Origin: Lantana camara
Lineage: Eukaryota > Streptophyta > Magnoliopsida > Lamiales > Verbenaceae
DNA length: 64,000 nucleotides
Direction of reading: 5' to 3'
NCBI GenBank assembly: GCA_037501455.1
Contig: CM074863.1
Coordinates: forward strand, 13,388,001 to 13,452,000
Shown: positions 13,005 to 24,845 of the stretch, one piece after another
Numbering within the stretch: position 1 is the first letter of the stretch
Layout: the number at the start of each line of letters is the position of its first letter
Made by a program: the position numbers and the translations under genes
Notes under the pieces: generated by a model
The model's database searches: none
Seen by the model: only the letters and a program-made list of their open reading frames with translations
What the model was told of the DNA's origin: nothing

Positions 13005-13785
13005 AATCCTCAGTCGTGATTTTCGACCTTTCTTTACATTCATAATTCGGACAAAAAGTTCTCCCTTCCTTTCTTTATAAAGGGGTCCTCTGTGAAAACT
13101 CTCCATGAGTTGAAAAAATTCTTCTTTGCTCCCCATTTTCAAAAAGGTTCATCCGAACTCCCCTGATGAAAATCAAAAATTTCATGTATTACTCCCCATT
13201 TTTTTGAAATATATACAGATCTGAGGAAAATATACCAGATCTGGTGATTTAGTTACGTGATTCTTGAATTTTTATACAATATTTCAAAAAAAATGGGGAG
13301 TAAAGAGGAAGTTTGATTTTCATTTGGAGAGTTCAGAGGAACATTTTTTAAAATGGGGAGTAAAGAGGAATTTGAGTTCCATATAAGGATTTTTCGGGAA
13401 TTACCCGTTTTATAAACTGCCTAAATTGTAATAAGTAGAAAAAAAATTAAAACTCGTCTGTCCACCATTTGAGGTGTCTATAATTTAATGAGAAAGTAAC
13501 TACTTACTGTAGTCGATAATAGAACATGCACTGTTTTTCTTTTTTTTTGAAAAAAAACATATAAGTTGCCCCAAATCGGGCAATGGCGCGGTCATAGTGG
13601 CCTGAAGGGAGAATTAGTGACAGGCCCGAAGCCCAAAACTTCATCAATAAACTCAACAAGCTAAGGACTTTCTTATAAATGGGATTATATTTTCAGAAGG
13701 AGGTCACTTTTAGGCATGAGAAGATTTTCCTCAACAAAGTCATAATTCACACATTTGATATTGAATGCAATCTTGTCGGTCTGCA
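13005..13785 (-). pseudogene. Decayed GST 2-like copy: exon 1 remnant plus intron
   Basis: The plus-strand text from about 13560 to 13785 (AAATCGGGCAATGGCG, CTTCATCAATAAACTC, GGCATGAGAAGAT, TTCCTCAACAAA, TTGAATGCAATCT) matches GST 2 exon 1 at 8760-8997 base by base over most of its length. A deletion of roughly 40 bp removes the glutathione-site region and there are small indels. The stretch 13005-13081 plus 13409-13450 (TCGTGATTTTCGACC, AAATTGTAATAAGTAG) matches the exon-proximal part of the GST 2 intron at 8615-8730. The copy is truncated before the start codon, so it cannot be expressed as a GST. It is on the minus strand like GST 1 and GST 2. Confidence 0.85.
13082..13408. mobile_element. 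MITE (Mutator-type) inside the GST pseudogene intron
   Basis: The left part has CTCCCCATTTTCAAAAAGG, CCGAACTCCCCTGATGAAAATC and ACTCCCCATTTTTTTGAAAT, all mirrored on the right by the complements of GGGGAGTAAAGAGG, GATTTTCATTTGGAGAGTTC and ATTTCAAAAAAAATGGGGAG. TTTATAAA flanks both sides (13074-13081 and 13409-13416). The intact GST 2 intron shows the uninterrupted version of the site (CTTCATAAGCTATACGTGCC), which supports these boundaries. Confidence 0.75.
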
Positions 13786-14039
13786 AGTATGATAGATTTT
13801 ATCCTAATGATGATTTTTCTTGTTTTAGATGTGCCTCTCTTCGATAGATTTAATAAACCGCGAATTTACTTGTTAGATAAATAACTACAAATCATAGAGG
13901 ATCAACTTTTATGTCTGAATTCATTTTTTCAGTTGCCATACCTCTTTATTCAACACGAGAATGGTAACACCAAAGGGAAGCATATATACTAATTTATAAT
14001 GCCAAGATGCACAATCTTTTAATATTTTCTTCAGATATT

Positions 14040-14148
14040 TTTTATTTTTATTTTTTTTGTTAACACACGCACACCCAAACGGGAGTTCGAACCCGATACC
14101 TTGCCTTCGAGAATGAACCCATTAACTACTTGGACCAACCCCTATTGG
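14040..14148 (-). mobile_element. tRNA-derived SINE, copy 2, with 15-bp target duplication
   Basis: On the minus strand the unit reads GGGGTTGGTCCAAGTAG (A box), then GGGTTCGAACTCC (B box), then GTGTGCGTGTGTTAAC and an A-rich tail. The 15 bases TTTTCTTCAGATATT occur at 14025-14039 and 14149-14163, a perfect target duplication. This is a complete short SINE of about 110 bp. Confidence 0.9.
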
Positions 14149-14163
14149 TTTTCTTCAGATATT

Positions 14164-15490
14164 ATTTGATGTTTTGTTACATTAAAATATTGGATCGATA
14201 GAAATAGCTGCAAAGAGTTATTTGCCGTAAACAGTTCCGTTTGTGATTATCAAAATATTAAATATTAATCCTTTAAATTAAGTTACAATTTGGTCCACAA
14301 AAGTAATCGTACAAAATGCAAGTGGTTGGAGACTTGAAGAGATCACTAGTGGATGTGGGGACTAATTGATTGTCATAAAGTCAGTAATTATCTGCAGGCA
14401 AATATGTAGAATAGGCTACTTGTTGATTTTTCAAATTTTGCACCTCATAAACCAATGTGGGCTGTGGCTAAGGGGAAGGACCACCGCCTGATGTGATGGA
14501 TCGTTCAGGAGATCACCATCACTTCTTTTGGGTGTTATGTTATTATATAGTCCATTCCTGCTTGGTTTGTGTAATTTACATCTTTCAACCAAAGTTTAAT
14601 TTTTATTATCATTATGCCACTAAAATTGGGGGGATTTTCTTCTCTTTTTTTTGGGTTGAATTTCCTTTTTGGGGAAGATTTGAGGTTCGGCAACAATGGA
14701 AATTTGATTAAGCAAGCCCATTTTTCAAGATTGATCTATTTAATCGGTTTTTCAGTTTTCAAAAATCGAATTCATTGATTAGCAAAACCAAAACCTTCAA
14801 GTAAACAACTCCATAGTTCTCAAGCGTAATAAAAGTTAAGTAATCAATGACTAGCCGTCGTAATTAAATGACTAGTCTCTTGTCCTAACTCCAGCTACAA
14901 AAAGCAAGGACTAAAGAGGCAAAAGAAAGAAATATGACATTTAAGGCAACTTTAATTAAGTTAGTTTCAGTGTGATCAAATTCAATCAATTATATAACAA
15001 TTGTGTTATATTTGTATGATTTGATTGGTTTTTTTTTTTAATTTTTACTAATCACACTATAAATTTAAAACAATATTTCCTGGTTACAATGACTCGACTA
15101 AATCAAGTTCGACTATAATTACATACAGGTGCAAAACAAAAGGAGATTGTCAAATATGATGAAAAACGTGTACAATTGTGTAAATATGCTTCTAATAAAT
15201 ATTTGAAATTTGAATATATTTATGGAGCTTGAGGAATCAATGTTTTGGTGAAGTATCTTATCATATTGGATCCACGTATCAAGAATATCGCAATGTATGT
15301 TAATGGTTATCTCTTCTATCAAATCAATATTCCCTAAAAAATAGGGAAAAATCCTTCTCGTGGAGTTCAGCATGATAAAACGAATAACTACAGATTCGTG
15401 GGTTCAATGAAAGAGTTGCAACCTTCGTCATGTATATATGTATATATAAAATCAGGACCACGAGAGTTTATTTCGGGCCATATATAGCAC
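14164..15490. other. Intergenic, no gene seen
   Basis: The stretch is AT-rich with short chance frames only. No domain, RNA gene or bounded repeat could be supported. Confidence 0.5.
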
Positions 15491-15789
15491 CACTGGCGGA
15501 GCCAATGTAATTCTTCCCAGCCCAGCCCAGCCCAGCCCACCCTCCCCCACAGCCCACCCACTCCAAATTCACTTTAATTATACTCTCTCAAAGCCCAACA
15601 CCCCATAATTCAAATTTTAAAATTTGCCAACCCTTAGTCTTCTTCCCCTATTCCGCAATCGGCAGCAACACGAACCACAGTGGGAAGAAAATTCCCCAGC
15701 CCCAAGCCCTCATTCCCCAATCTGCAGCAACACGAACTACAATGGGAAGATGCAGCCCCGACTGCCGACAATTTCTAGATCCGCCCCTG
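15491..15789. mobile_element. hAT-type MITE, 299 bp, in the GST 4 promoter
   Basis: The left end is CACTGGCGGAGCC. The right end reads CAGGGGCGGATCTAGA inward. An 8-bp duplication TATAGCAC lies at 15483-15490 and 15790-15797, the length made by hAT transposases. The right end matches the hAT element at 451-465 in 14 of 15 bases. Inside is an imperfect direct duplication around GCAGCAACACGAACYACARTGG. The left end sits about 340 bp and the right end about 40 bp upstream of the GST 4 TATA box. Confidence 0.9.
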
Positions 15790-15830
15790 TATAGCACCAT
15801 AGTCCATAGTATACAGACCACAAAGATGCA

Positions 15831-15838
15831 TATATAAA
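15831..15838 (+). promoter_or_regulatory. TATA box of GST 4
   Basis: TATATAAA lies 106 bp before the GST 4 start codon and 41 bp after the hAT-type MITE. Confidence 0.7.
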
Positions 15839-15922
15839 GAACTAAAGAAAGCAACATGTCTATCCTCCATACAATCTTTTCATCTATTTTCCACAATATT
15901 TATATATATTCTTGAAAATTAG

Positions 15923-16813
<891 letters not shown>

Positions 16814-17431
16814 CAGTCTTGATCGACTTAACTTGTGTTGATTTAAGATTAATCAAGAATGTATAAGCCTCGTTGAGGGATGTTTATTTGGTTTTTCCTT
16901 GGATGAATAAATCAGTGATTTGGTATTTGATTAGTTTGTATATATCAAGGTGACTTTCGATAGTCAAACCGAGCCAATAACTCAAGTAACATCTATACCA
17001 ATAAACTGGTAAATAACGAATTCTGAGTTTTATTAAAGATAGTGATGTATTTTTAAAAAAAATAATAATAATAAACCCTCACGCAGGAGAGCAAAGTTTA
17101 CCATGTATAATTGAAAATTCAATATTAATTTTCTTTATAAAAAAAAGTGACTGCAACCCTCACCGTTTTGTTTTAAGTTCAAAAATGGTAATAACTTATA
17201 AAAATCATACGTTGAATTATCACAATTACATCAATATTTGTTGGTTAACAAATGTTTTAGAACACCAACGAAATAATATAATAGGTGTAAAATCATACTT
17301 ACTTAATTATTCACAATGTTTGTAAAAAGTTATGCTTTTATAAAAACTAAAAAGTAAAAGCGGGAACAAAATTGTAAAATTGAATTAAATTTTGCAATTG
17401 TCTGGGAGAAAAGTAGTTGAGAAAGATAATA
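16814..17431. other. GST 4 3' flank, no gene seen
   Basis: The first 100 bp or so are probably 3' UTR. The remainder is AT-rich without recognisable content. Confidence 0.4.
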
Positions 17432-17816
17432 GGGATAACTATTTTTTGCCATCCGAACTATAGATCATTTGAAAATTCACCATCCAAACTATTTCGCCCC
17501 CGAAACCACCATCTAAACTTTTAATTCCTGAAAAACCACCATCCCAAAGCGGTTTTGACTCTTTTTTCAGCGGTTTTGAATGTTTTAAGGGTAAATCTAT
17601 GAAAAAATAACAAAGAGAAACAGATTTACATGTTTTAAAACATTCAAAACCGCTGAAAAAAAAAAAGTCAAAACCGCTTAAAAAAGAGTCAAAACCGCTT
17701 TGGGATTGTGGTTTGTCAGGAATTCAAAGTTAAGATGGTGGTTTCGGGGGGCGAAATAGTTTGGATGGTGAATTGTCAAATGGTCTATAGTTCGGATGAT
17801 AAAAAATCATTATCTC
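17432..17816. mobile_element. Mutator-type foldback MITE, 385 bp, with 9-bp target duplication
   Basis: The two arms of about 130-180 bp are almost perfect reverse complements, starting GGGATAACTATTTTTTGCC on the left and GAGATAATGATTTTTTATC on the right (read inward). Shared stretches include CATCCGAACTATAGA, AATTCACCATCCAAAC and CCCAAAGCGGTTTTGACTC. The 9 bases AAGATAATA occur at 17423-17431 and 17817-17825. End sequence and duplication length fit Mutator-like elements. A transcript would fold into a long hairpin. Confidence 0.92.
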
Positions 17817-17825
17817 AAGATAATA

Positions 17826-19667
17826 TATGTAGTTGTCCTTTGGAGTACAAAAGACATAATATATCATTTATATTTTAATTAAATGGAATCGGCATAAAGC
17901 CGTTCAACTAATTGTCGAGCTAGCCCAAGAAAATTAATAATCTCTTATTCTCTTATGTCGAATTGTATTAACAGCATAGCTTACCCCGAATTTTATTTTA
18001 TATTTGATTATGGATCTCATTACTTGTGTTAGGCACTTAGGCTGGTCGGTCCACATGAATATTAAAATCTAATTATTAATAGGTTTCGATTCACCTTTCA
18101 GGAATTTGAGGCAACAATAATTGGTTCAAATAGTTAAAAAAAAATTTAGATTCTGAATTCGACCTCGTCCCATCATTTATTAAAAAAAAAAAAACACCTT
18201 TCAAGAACTTGAACCTAGGCACCGTTTGCTTTTTTCTGGTTGGGCTTTTGGACCAAAATTGGATCAGACTAGTGAGGCTCACAAATATGGCCCAACGCAA
18301 AACATTTCCTGAAATAATTCAATTTTTCATTTTTTATTTGTCATATTATTTCTTCTGGATGGAGTGGAACATGACCCAACCACTGACGCACATCAAATTC
18401 TCCAGATTATTTAAGCTGTTAGACTAATTAAAAAATAGATTTCTTTTCGGACAGATAAGTGAGGATGTTGATAGTCCATTTTTCCCGTGTTATTGTTTTT
18501 GGTTTCTTTCACGTCTAATAATAGAAGATCTCTGTCCCACATAGACTAACTTTTGTAATAAATACAAACAAGTAATCAACTCCAAAGTCCAACCCCCTTT
18601 TAACACAATCTTTATCCAACTTGCTTCCCTCTAAGCATATAGTCCACCATGATTTCATAATTCTTAATTTATTTTCAAAATTGCATTAAATTTTTTGACA
18701 AAGTTCAAATTATCCCTAGAATATGATATGTAATAAATTTCTATAGGAGCCCTTTATACCTTTAGATAGAGGCCATCAAACATTGACATTATGTGCAATG
18801 CTTTTAGACAGCTTTGAAATGGAAGAAAAGCAAATAGTGGAGAGAAAGACCAATAAATGAGAAAGTCTGCAATTAGTGTCACCAACAACAATCTCCCCAA
18901 CTTCTTGTTTATCTTATACATATATGTACACATTTATTTTGTCCAAACATTATTGCTCTCCTTTTTAACCACTTCCATCCACTCACATTTTGCCCCAGTG
19001 CACAAGTCAACTACAGTACAAGACAATCATGTAATTAAGAATTTTCAATATTTTTACAACAATTATGAATACATACTAAATTCAATCGAAAAACAACCTG
19101 ATGTTTGATGGAAAGTTACGAAAAAATTAAACACTGAGAAAATCACGTATAACACATTGTGCATGATGTTTTTCCGTAATTCCTCAACTATGAATATTAT
19201 TTTTTTAATTGGATTACATGCGTTAAGATAACTAAAAAAGCTCCCACCAAAAAAAAGATAACTAAAAAAGCAAAATGTAAGTGAAACTTCAAAATATATG
19301 TGAACTCTATTGTGCCAATATGGGTATGTCTGTGTTTGACCCAAGTTGAGTGCAAAGTCCATACCCATTAATATCAAACTCACCTTTCAGGTTTAACTGC
19401 ACTGATCCATGGCCCCAACGAAGAAATTTTCCAATGAGAGAGAGAGACAGAGTTTCTTGTTCGAAATAGTTCAATATCTTCTGGATTTCCATATCCATAT
19501 TTTATTCAAATTCCAGCTCCCTCTTACTTTAGTTTAGAATTTATATGCACAGCATGTTAAATTGTTGCACCCTGCACGTAGTGGAAGGAAACAAGATAAG
19601 GCTCTGTTTGGTGACCCAAATGTAATAATTGTCCACTCCACTCATCTTCCCCAAGCCCAGGGAAAAA
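17826..19667. other. Intergenic and HIPL promoter region
   Basis: No gene is supported. The last few hundred bases before 19668 should contain the HIPL promoter and 5' UTR. A TTTATATG stretch near 19540 is the only TATA-like candidate I see. Confidence 0.4.
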
Positions 19668-22600
19668 ATGGAAGCTGTTCTGAAAATTGTCCACTTCTTC
19701 ATTCTCCTTCTCTTGTTCCCTTCTCATTCTTCCTCGTTCCCACTCTGCACCAACTTGAGTAAGTGTGTGTTTTCAGTGTGTGTTTTGGGTGATTCTTGGT
19801 GCCATTTTTGTTGTTGGTGTTGAATTTATTTTGTTTTTGTTTTTTGGTATGTATATATACAGGGGCGCCTACGACTGCAGGGCCAAAGAACCGTTTGAGC
19901 TTTTGTCCGTACGATGGAAAAGTGTGTTGCAGCCCGTCGGAGGATTCGCAGCTGCAGAAGCGTTTCCAGGGCATGAACATATCTGATTCTGCTTGTGCTT
20001 CTGCTGTCAAATCACTTCTCTGCGCTGTGAGATTTTCAGCTTCAGCTTCAGCTTCTCAATCATTCTGTCAGCTTTTTCTTGAATCCATGGATGCTTTTTA
20101 TTTTTGTTTTGTGTTTTTGGCGATTAGTTCATCACGGAATTGGAAATTCTAGTGTCCCATTTTGTAGGGAGATTAGAATTCAGAACCCATTTCACTGAAA
20201 TTTATTTCCTCAAAATTCTCAATATTATATATTTATCTTGGCAGAATTGCGACCCCTTCTCAGCAAAGTTGTTCACCGTCGATTCAGAGCCAAGAACAGT
20301 TCCGATACTCTGCAACTCCACTTCCTCCGCATCATCTTCATCCATATCAACCCAGACGAATTCCAGCTTCTGCTCAACAGTGTGGGAATCCTGTCAGAAC
20401 GTACTGATCTCCAATTCCCCTTTCGCTCCCGCGCTCCAAAGCAAAGCTCAAATCCCCCAAAACGGCACCGTATCCCGTCTCACCGACCTCTGGCAATCGA
20501 AATCCGATTTCTGCAACGCATTCGGAGGACCCTCGGATGCAAACTCCATCTGCTTCAATGGAGAACCTGTTTCCCTCAACAAAACCGACTCAAATCCATC
20601 TCCAAAAGGCATGTGTCTCGAGAAAATCGGGAATGGTTCTTACATCAACATGGTTCCTCACCCCGACGGGTCGAATCGGGCTTTCTTCTCGAATCAAGCT
20701 GGAAAAATCTGGCTGGCTACGATTCCGGATCAGGATTCGGGAGATGCTTTGGGAGTTGATGAAACGAACCCATTTGTTGATTTGACTGATCAAGTTTATC
20801 TTGATACCAGCTTCGGGATGATGGGGATGGCGTTTCATCCTGATTTCGCGAGGAATGGAAGGTTTTTTGCGTCGTTTAATTGTGACAAAGAGAAGTCTCC
20901 AGGATGTGGCGGGAGGTGTGCGTGCAATTCTGATGTGGGATGTGATCCGTCGCAGTTGGGCGCCATTGATGACGGAGAAGTTTGCAGATATCATAATGTT
21001 ATTGCTGAGTTTTCAGCTAATGGAACTGCTTCAAGTCTTTCTTTGGTAAAATACAAAAAAAGTTCATTTTTTCGCATGCATTAAAGAGTAAAAAAATGTA
21101 CATTTAGTTTTGATTAATTGCACTCAAGTCCCTGGATTATGGCTAATGACACTATGGAGTAGATAACCTCCAGATAAAGAAACCTCATGAAACACAAAAT
21201 TTGCTTACAACCCCTTTATCTTTACCTTGTATCAGAAACGACTACCCTTTCTTTTAACTTGTACCTGAAACAACTATAAGCTAACCATTTGACCCTTATG
21301 CAAAGCCGACTGAAAGAAGGAACAAAAGTAAATTTGAGGACATCGAAGCAATTTTACGATGAAAAAGCATGTGTTTTTGCAGTTAAAATGGTGAGATACA
21401 GGAGCATTTTCAGTAATTTTATGAGGTTTTTTTTATGCTGAAAAGTCATAATACAAGGGTTTCAATTAACTTGTTTTGATTATGCACCTGAGATGAATTG
21501 CATGTGATTCTTTAGGCAGAGAAGGCGAGACCTCAAGAAGTACGAAGAATTTTCACGTTGGGGCTGCCTTTTACATCCAATCATGGTGGCCAAATCCTTT
21601 TCGGGCCGGGCGATGGCTACTTGTACATCATGCTTGGGGATGGAGGAAGCAAAGGCGATCCTTACAATTTTGCACAGAACAAGAAGTCTCTTCTTGGAAA
21701 AATCTTGAGGGTTGATGTGGACAGTATACCGAACGAAGATGAAATCATAAAGCTCGGGCGATGGGGGAACTACTCTGTCCCTCAGGATAACCCTTACGCA
21801 GCAGATGCAAAAATGGAACCTGAAATATGGGCTTATGGTTTGAGAAACCCATGGCGGTGCAGCTTTGATGCAGAAAGGCCTTCTTACTTCATGTGTGCTG
21901 ATGTTGGACAGGTAACATGTGGATTCTTGAAAAAAATCTGTTGTTGACAGAAGAATGTTGAGATATTTAAACATTTAATGATTCTCTGCTCTCTAATAGC
22001 TTGAGGTTTTAGATGGAACAGTAATATATTTGTGCTTAATTTGAGTGTTCATTGCAGGATGAATATGAAGAGGTTGATATCATCTCCAAGGGGGGAAATT
22101 ACGGGTGGCGTGTGTATGAAGGCCCGAATGTATTTCAGCCTCAAAAAACTCCAGGGGGGAACACTTCAGCTGCTTCAATAGATCCGATCTTTCCAGTGTT
22201 GGGATATAGTCACGCCGAAATAAACAAACTTGGATCTGCAGCAATATCCGGCGGATTTTTCTATCGTGCTCAAACCGATCCATGCACTTATGGAAGGTAA
22301 ACGAAAGAATCTAAGCTGTGGCCACCCCCTCGAAGAACTTACCCCTAAAATGATGAACTTAAGTTTTTTGGCAGTCTTAAATGTCCATGTTCTGCCGAAC
22401 ACCATCTAAGTGCACATTTGAGTGAAAGAGACACATATTTTGCCCCCACATAACCATTTGCGAATAAAGCCCGGCGAGGGCATTATGTCTGTTTCGTATC
22501 TGGTAGAATGTGCATCTAGACGGTGCTTTCGGAACCTGCTATGCAAAATTTTAGAGGGGAAACAAAGTTCTCTTCATAAATTAAAGGGATAACTACACTG

Positions 22601-23412
22601 ACTGACTAATTACACAACTTCCTGAGTTTTGAGAAATTACAAAAACCTTCCCCATTATAGCCTGAGGTTTGCCCATTTCCTACGATTATAGTCACAAATT
22701 TCAATTCATATATAGATCAGTAAGTGTGAAGGACAAAGTAGGTTATTCATGAAAAAGTAGAGATGATATCATAAAAAGTTCATCATTCCAACATCTAATT
22801 TAAATTCTTTGATAGGAGAAATTCTCTTGTAATATCTCGCACCTTAGGGGAAGTTGGTGTAATAAGCCAAACCTCGTCAGGGTAATTATCCCTATGTTTA
22901 AGTTTTCTCCGGCCCCAGAAAGTCAAACTTCTGGGCAGGAGCCATCTTCATTTTCTTGGTATAAACTTTAGAGTACTGCCAAATAAAAACTTACCTTTGC
23001 TTCAATACTTTTCATCTTCAGCTACTTGTATGGAGATCTATATGCAAGTCACATATGGGCAGCATCAGAAACGCCAGAAAACAGTGGAAACTTCACGAGC
23101 AGTGACACTCCTTTCAGTTGTGCTCCAGATTCTCCCATCAAATGCGGCTCCGTGCCCAACAGCAATCTTCCTGCTTTGGAATACATATTTTCCTTTGGAC
23201 AAGATAACAGAAAAGATGTTTACATTTTAACACAGAGTGGTGTGTACCGTGTAGTTCGTCCAAGCCGGTGTAATTATGCATGCTCAAAGGAAGTCGTGAC
23301 TTCTGCGCGCGCCCCCCCGCCTTCTCCTTCTGATGGCTATCTCATTCGTCCTTATTCCGTTTTTGTGCTTCTTGCTTCAGCAGTTTTGATTTTGCAGGAG
23401 TTTTTGTTGTAA
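19668..23412 (+). CDS. HIPL: HIPL protein (hedgehog-interacting-protein-like, glucose/sorbosone dehydrogenase fold)
   Basis: Six exons can be joined in frame: 19668-19758, 19863-20026, 20245-21045, 21516-21911, 22058-22296 and 23022-23412, giving 693 aa, the usual HIPL length. Residues 1-25 are a signal peptide with a leucine-rich core. A cysteine-rich N-terminal domain follows (LSFCPYDGKVCC, LLCA/NCDPFSAKLF). Then comes a glucose/sorbosone dehydrogenase-type beta-propeller (MVPHPDGSNRAFFSNQAGK, GMMGMAFHPDF, SNHGGQILFGPGDGYLYIMLGDGG, YGLRNPWRCSFD, EYEEVDIISKGGNYGWR). The C-terminus has a hydrophobic stretch (VFVLLASAVLILQEFLL) after a Pro/Ser-rich segment, which suggests a GPI anchor, as known for plant HIPLs. 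It is therefore a predicted cell-surface protein of unclear substrate. I cannot say whether it is HIPL1 or HIPL2. It converges on the PPR gene. Confidence 0.93.
22585..22893. mobile_element. MITE-like insertion in HIPL intron 5
   Basis: The left end AGGGATAACTAC and the right end, which reads AGGGATAATTAC inward, form a terminal inverted repeat about 309 bp apart. The ends resemble those of the other Mutator-type elements in this window. I found no convincing target duplication. Confidence 0.5.
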
Positions 23413-24845
23413 CAGGTGCTAAGGTTTCTTCTACTGTAAACTGAGATTATATTAATGAATTTCATGTTGGCTGTTTATCTGTTTTTTCGGTGACTGACCT
23501 TACTGGTATATATCTTGCAATGTTTCTTCTCCTCTTTGAGAACAATACAGAATTCTGGAAGAGAATGGCCGGATCTGTGAGATTACAACGACTAGTACAT
23601 AGAATCCGACGAAGGTGTGAATAATCAACTCAAAAGTCTCAAGAGAGAGAGACTACTTTCTTTGGATTAAAATATACCTTTTTTTTTTACAACAAAATAT
23701 ACTTATTACAATTAATAAATAAATTGAAGTTGAAAGAGGCGCTAAATTCTAAAACTATATTGAAAACCTATACATATAAATATGATATTAGGTGATTTTT
23801 GTCTAAATATTTTAATTAAATGGGAGAAAGGTACTATTATTAGTTTAATATATTGAACAGTCGGACATATCGTACAGTTCAAGAGGATGAAGTGTATCAA
23901 CCCTGTAAAGGAAAGATAAACCAGAGACATGAAGGAAAAGAACAATTATCAATCTATTGTGAACTTTTTTATGATGAAAATAAATTGCTTCATTTTCATT
24001 GACAAAACAGAAAAATCATGGCATCGAAAATAGGCCATCCAAATATACACTACTAAAAGATATCTCCCAAGCAAGTTCACATCTCCATCTTTGCATATTC
24101 TGGTAGGATGCATAGCAATATCTACCAACTTCAAGGTCTATTCTCAGTCGGGTTTATCGTTCCAAATGCTTGTGAGAGAAGATCAGATCGAGGCACAGAG
24201 TTACTTACTAACTTGCATCATCTTCTCAAGCAAGCAGCCAAGCACAGATTTCTCAGAAGCAGTGCCGTGAAATATTTGTATCTTCCGCCTTTTGCCCAAA
24301 CCTTCCGCATCTGGGCCCAAAAACGCCTGCAACAAGAATAGTTTATACAGCAATTCTTTAGCTTTCAGGCATCATTATCCAGAGTAAAAGAGCAACTTTT
24401 GCAAGCTTTCATGATTCTTGTAAACAAAATCTTCCTGCTTCCAGGGACTCCGCCATCTTCCTGCGTTACATAGTAACAGAATTAGGGATGCAGAAAACTG
24501 GCACTGTGAATTTCATGTGAACAATTGAAGAAACTAGCATACCCATGGTTCAAACATGAACATGCCGAAACATTGATCTGATTTGAACAGGTCATCATTC
24601 TCCCACTACAAACAACCTTTGGCAAATAACAAATTCAGATAGCCACCAAGAGACACGCCCTTTACACATGTAGCAAGTCGGACACTTCCCAAGAAGTTAC
24701 TATGTCAAATTAACTTTACAAGGGAAAAAGAAAAGGCAAAACAGCAGAGTTTACCAAAAGGGGAATGACAATCAATCAGCAGCGCCCACTGCCCAACATA
24801 TTGAGAGAACATGGACTTGATAATGATCATGCCCAAGCCATAGTG
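23413..24845. other. Convergent 3' flanks of HIPL and the PPR gene
   Basis: No protein gene is supported. On the minus strand, about 24331-24220 is preceded by TTCTTGTTGCAG and about 24464-24370 by TGTAACGCAG, so these could be spliced 3' UTR exons of the PPR transcript. This rests on splice-like signals only. Confidence 0.35.

Noticed and set aside
14060..14147. tRNA gene suggested by A and B box motifs
   Set aside because: No cloverleaf can be drawn; the 15-bp target duplication and A-rich tail show a SINE.
19562..19823. Alternative upstream starts for HIPL
   Set aside because: The ATG at 19668 directly begins a good signal peptide; upstream extensions are hydrophilic and unlike the family.
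20590..20994. Minus-strand frame inside HIPL exon 3
   Set aside because: No recognisable protein; the opposite strand encodes the conserved beta-propeller.
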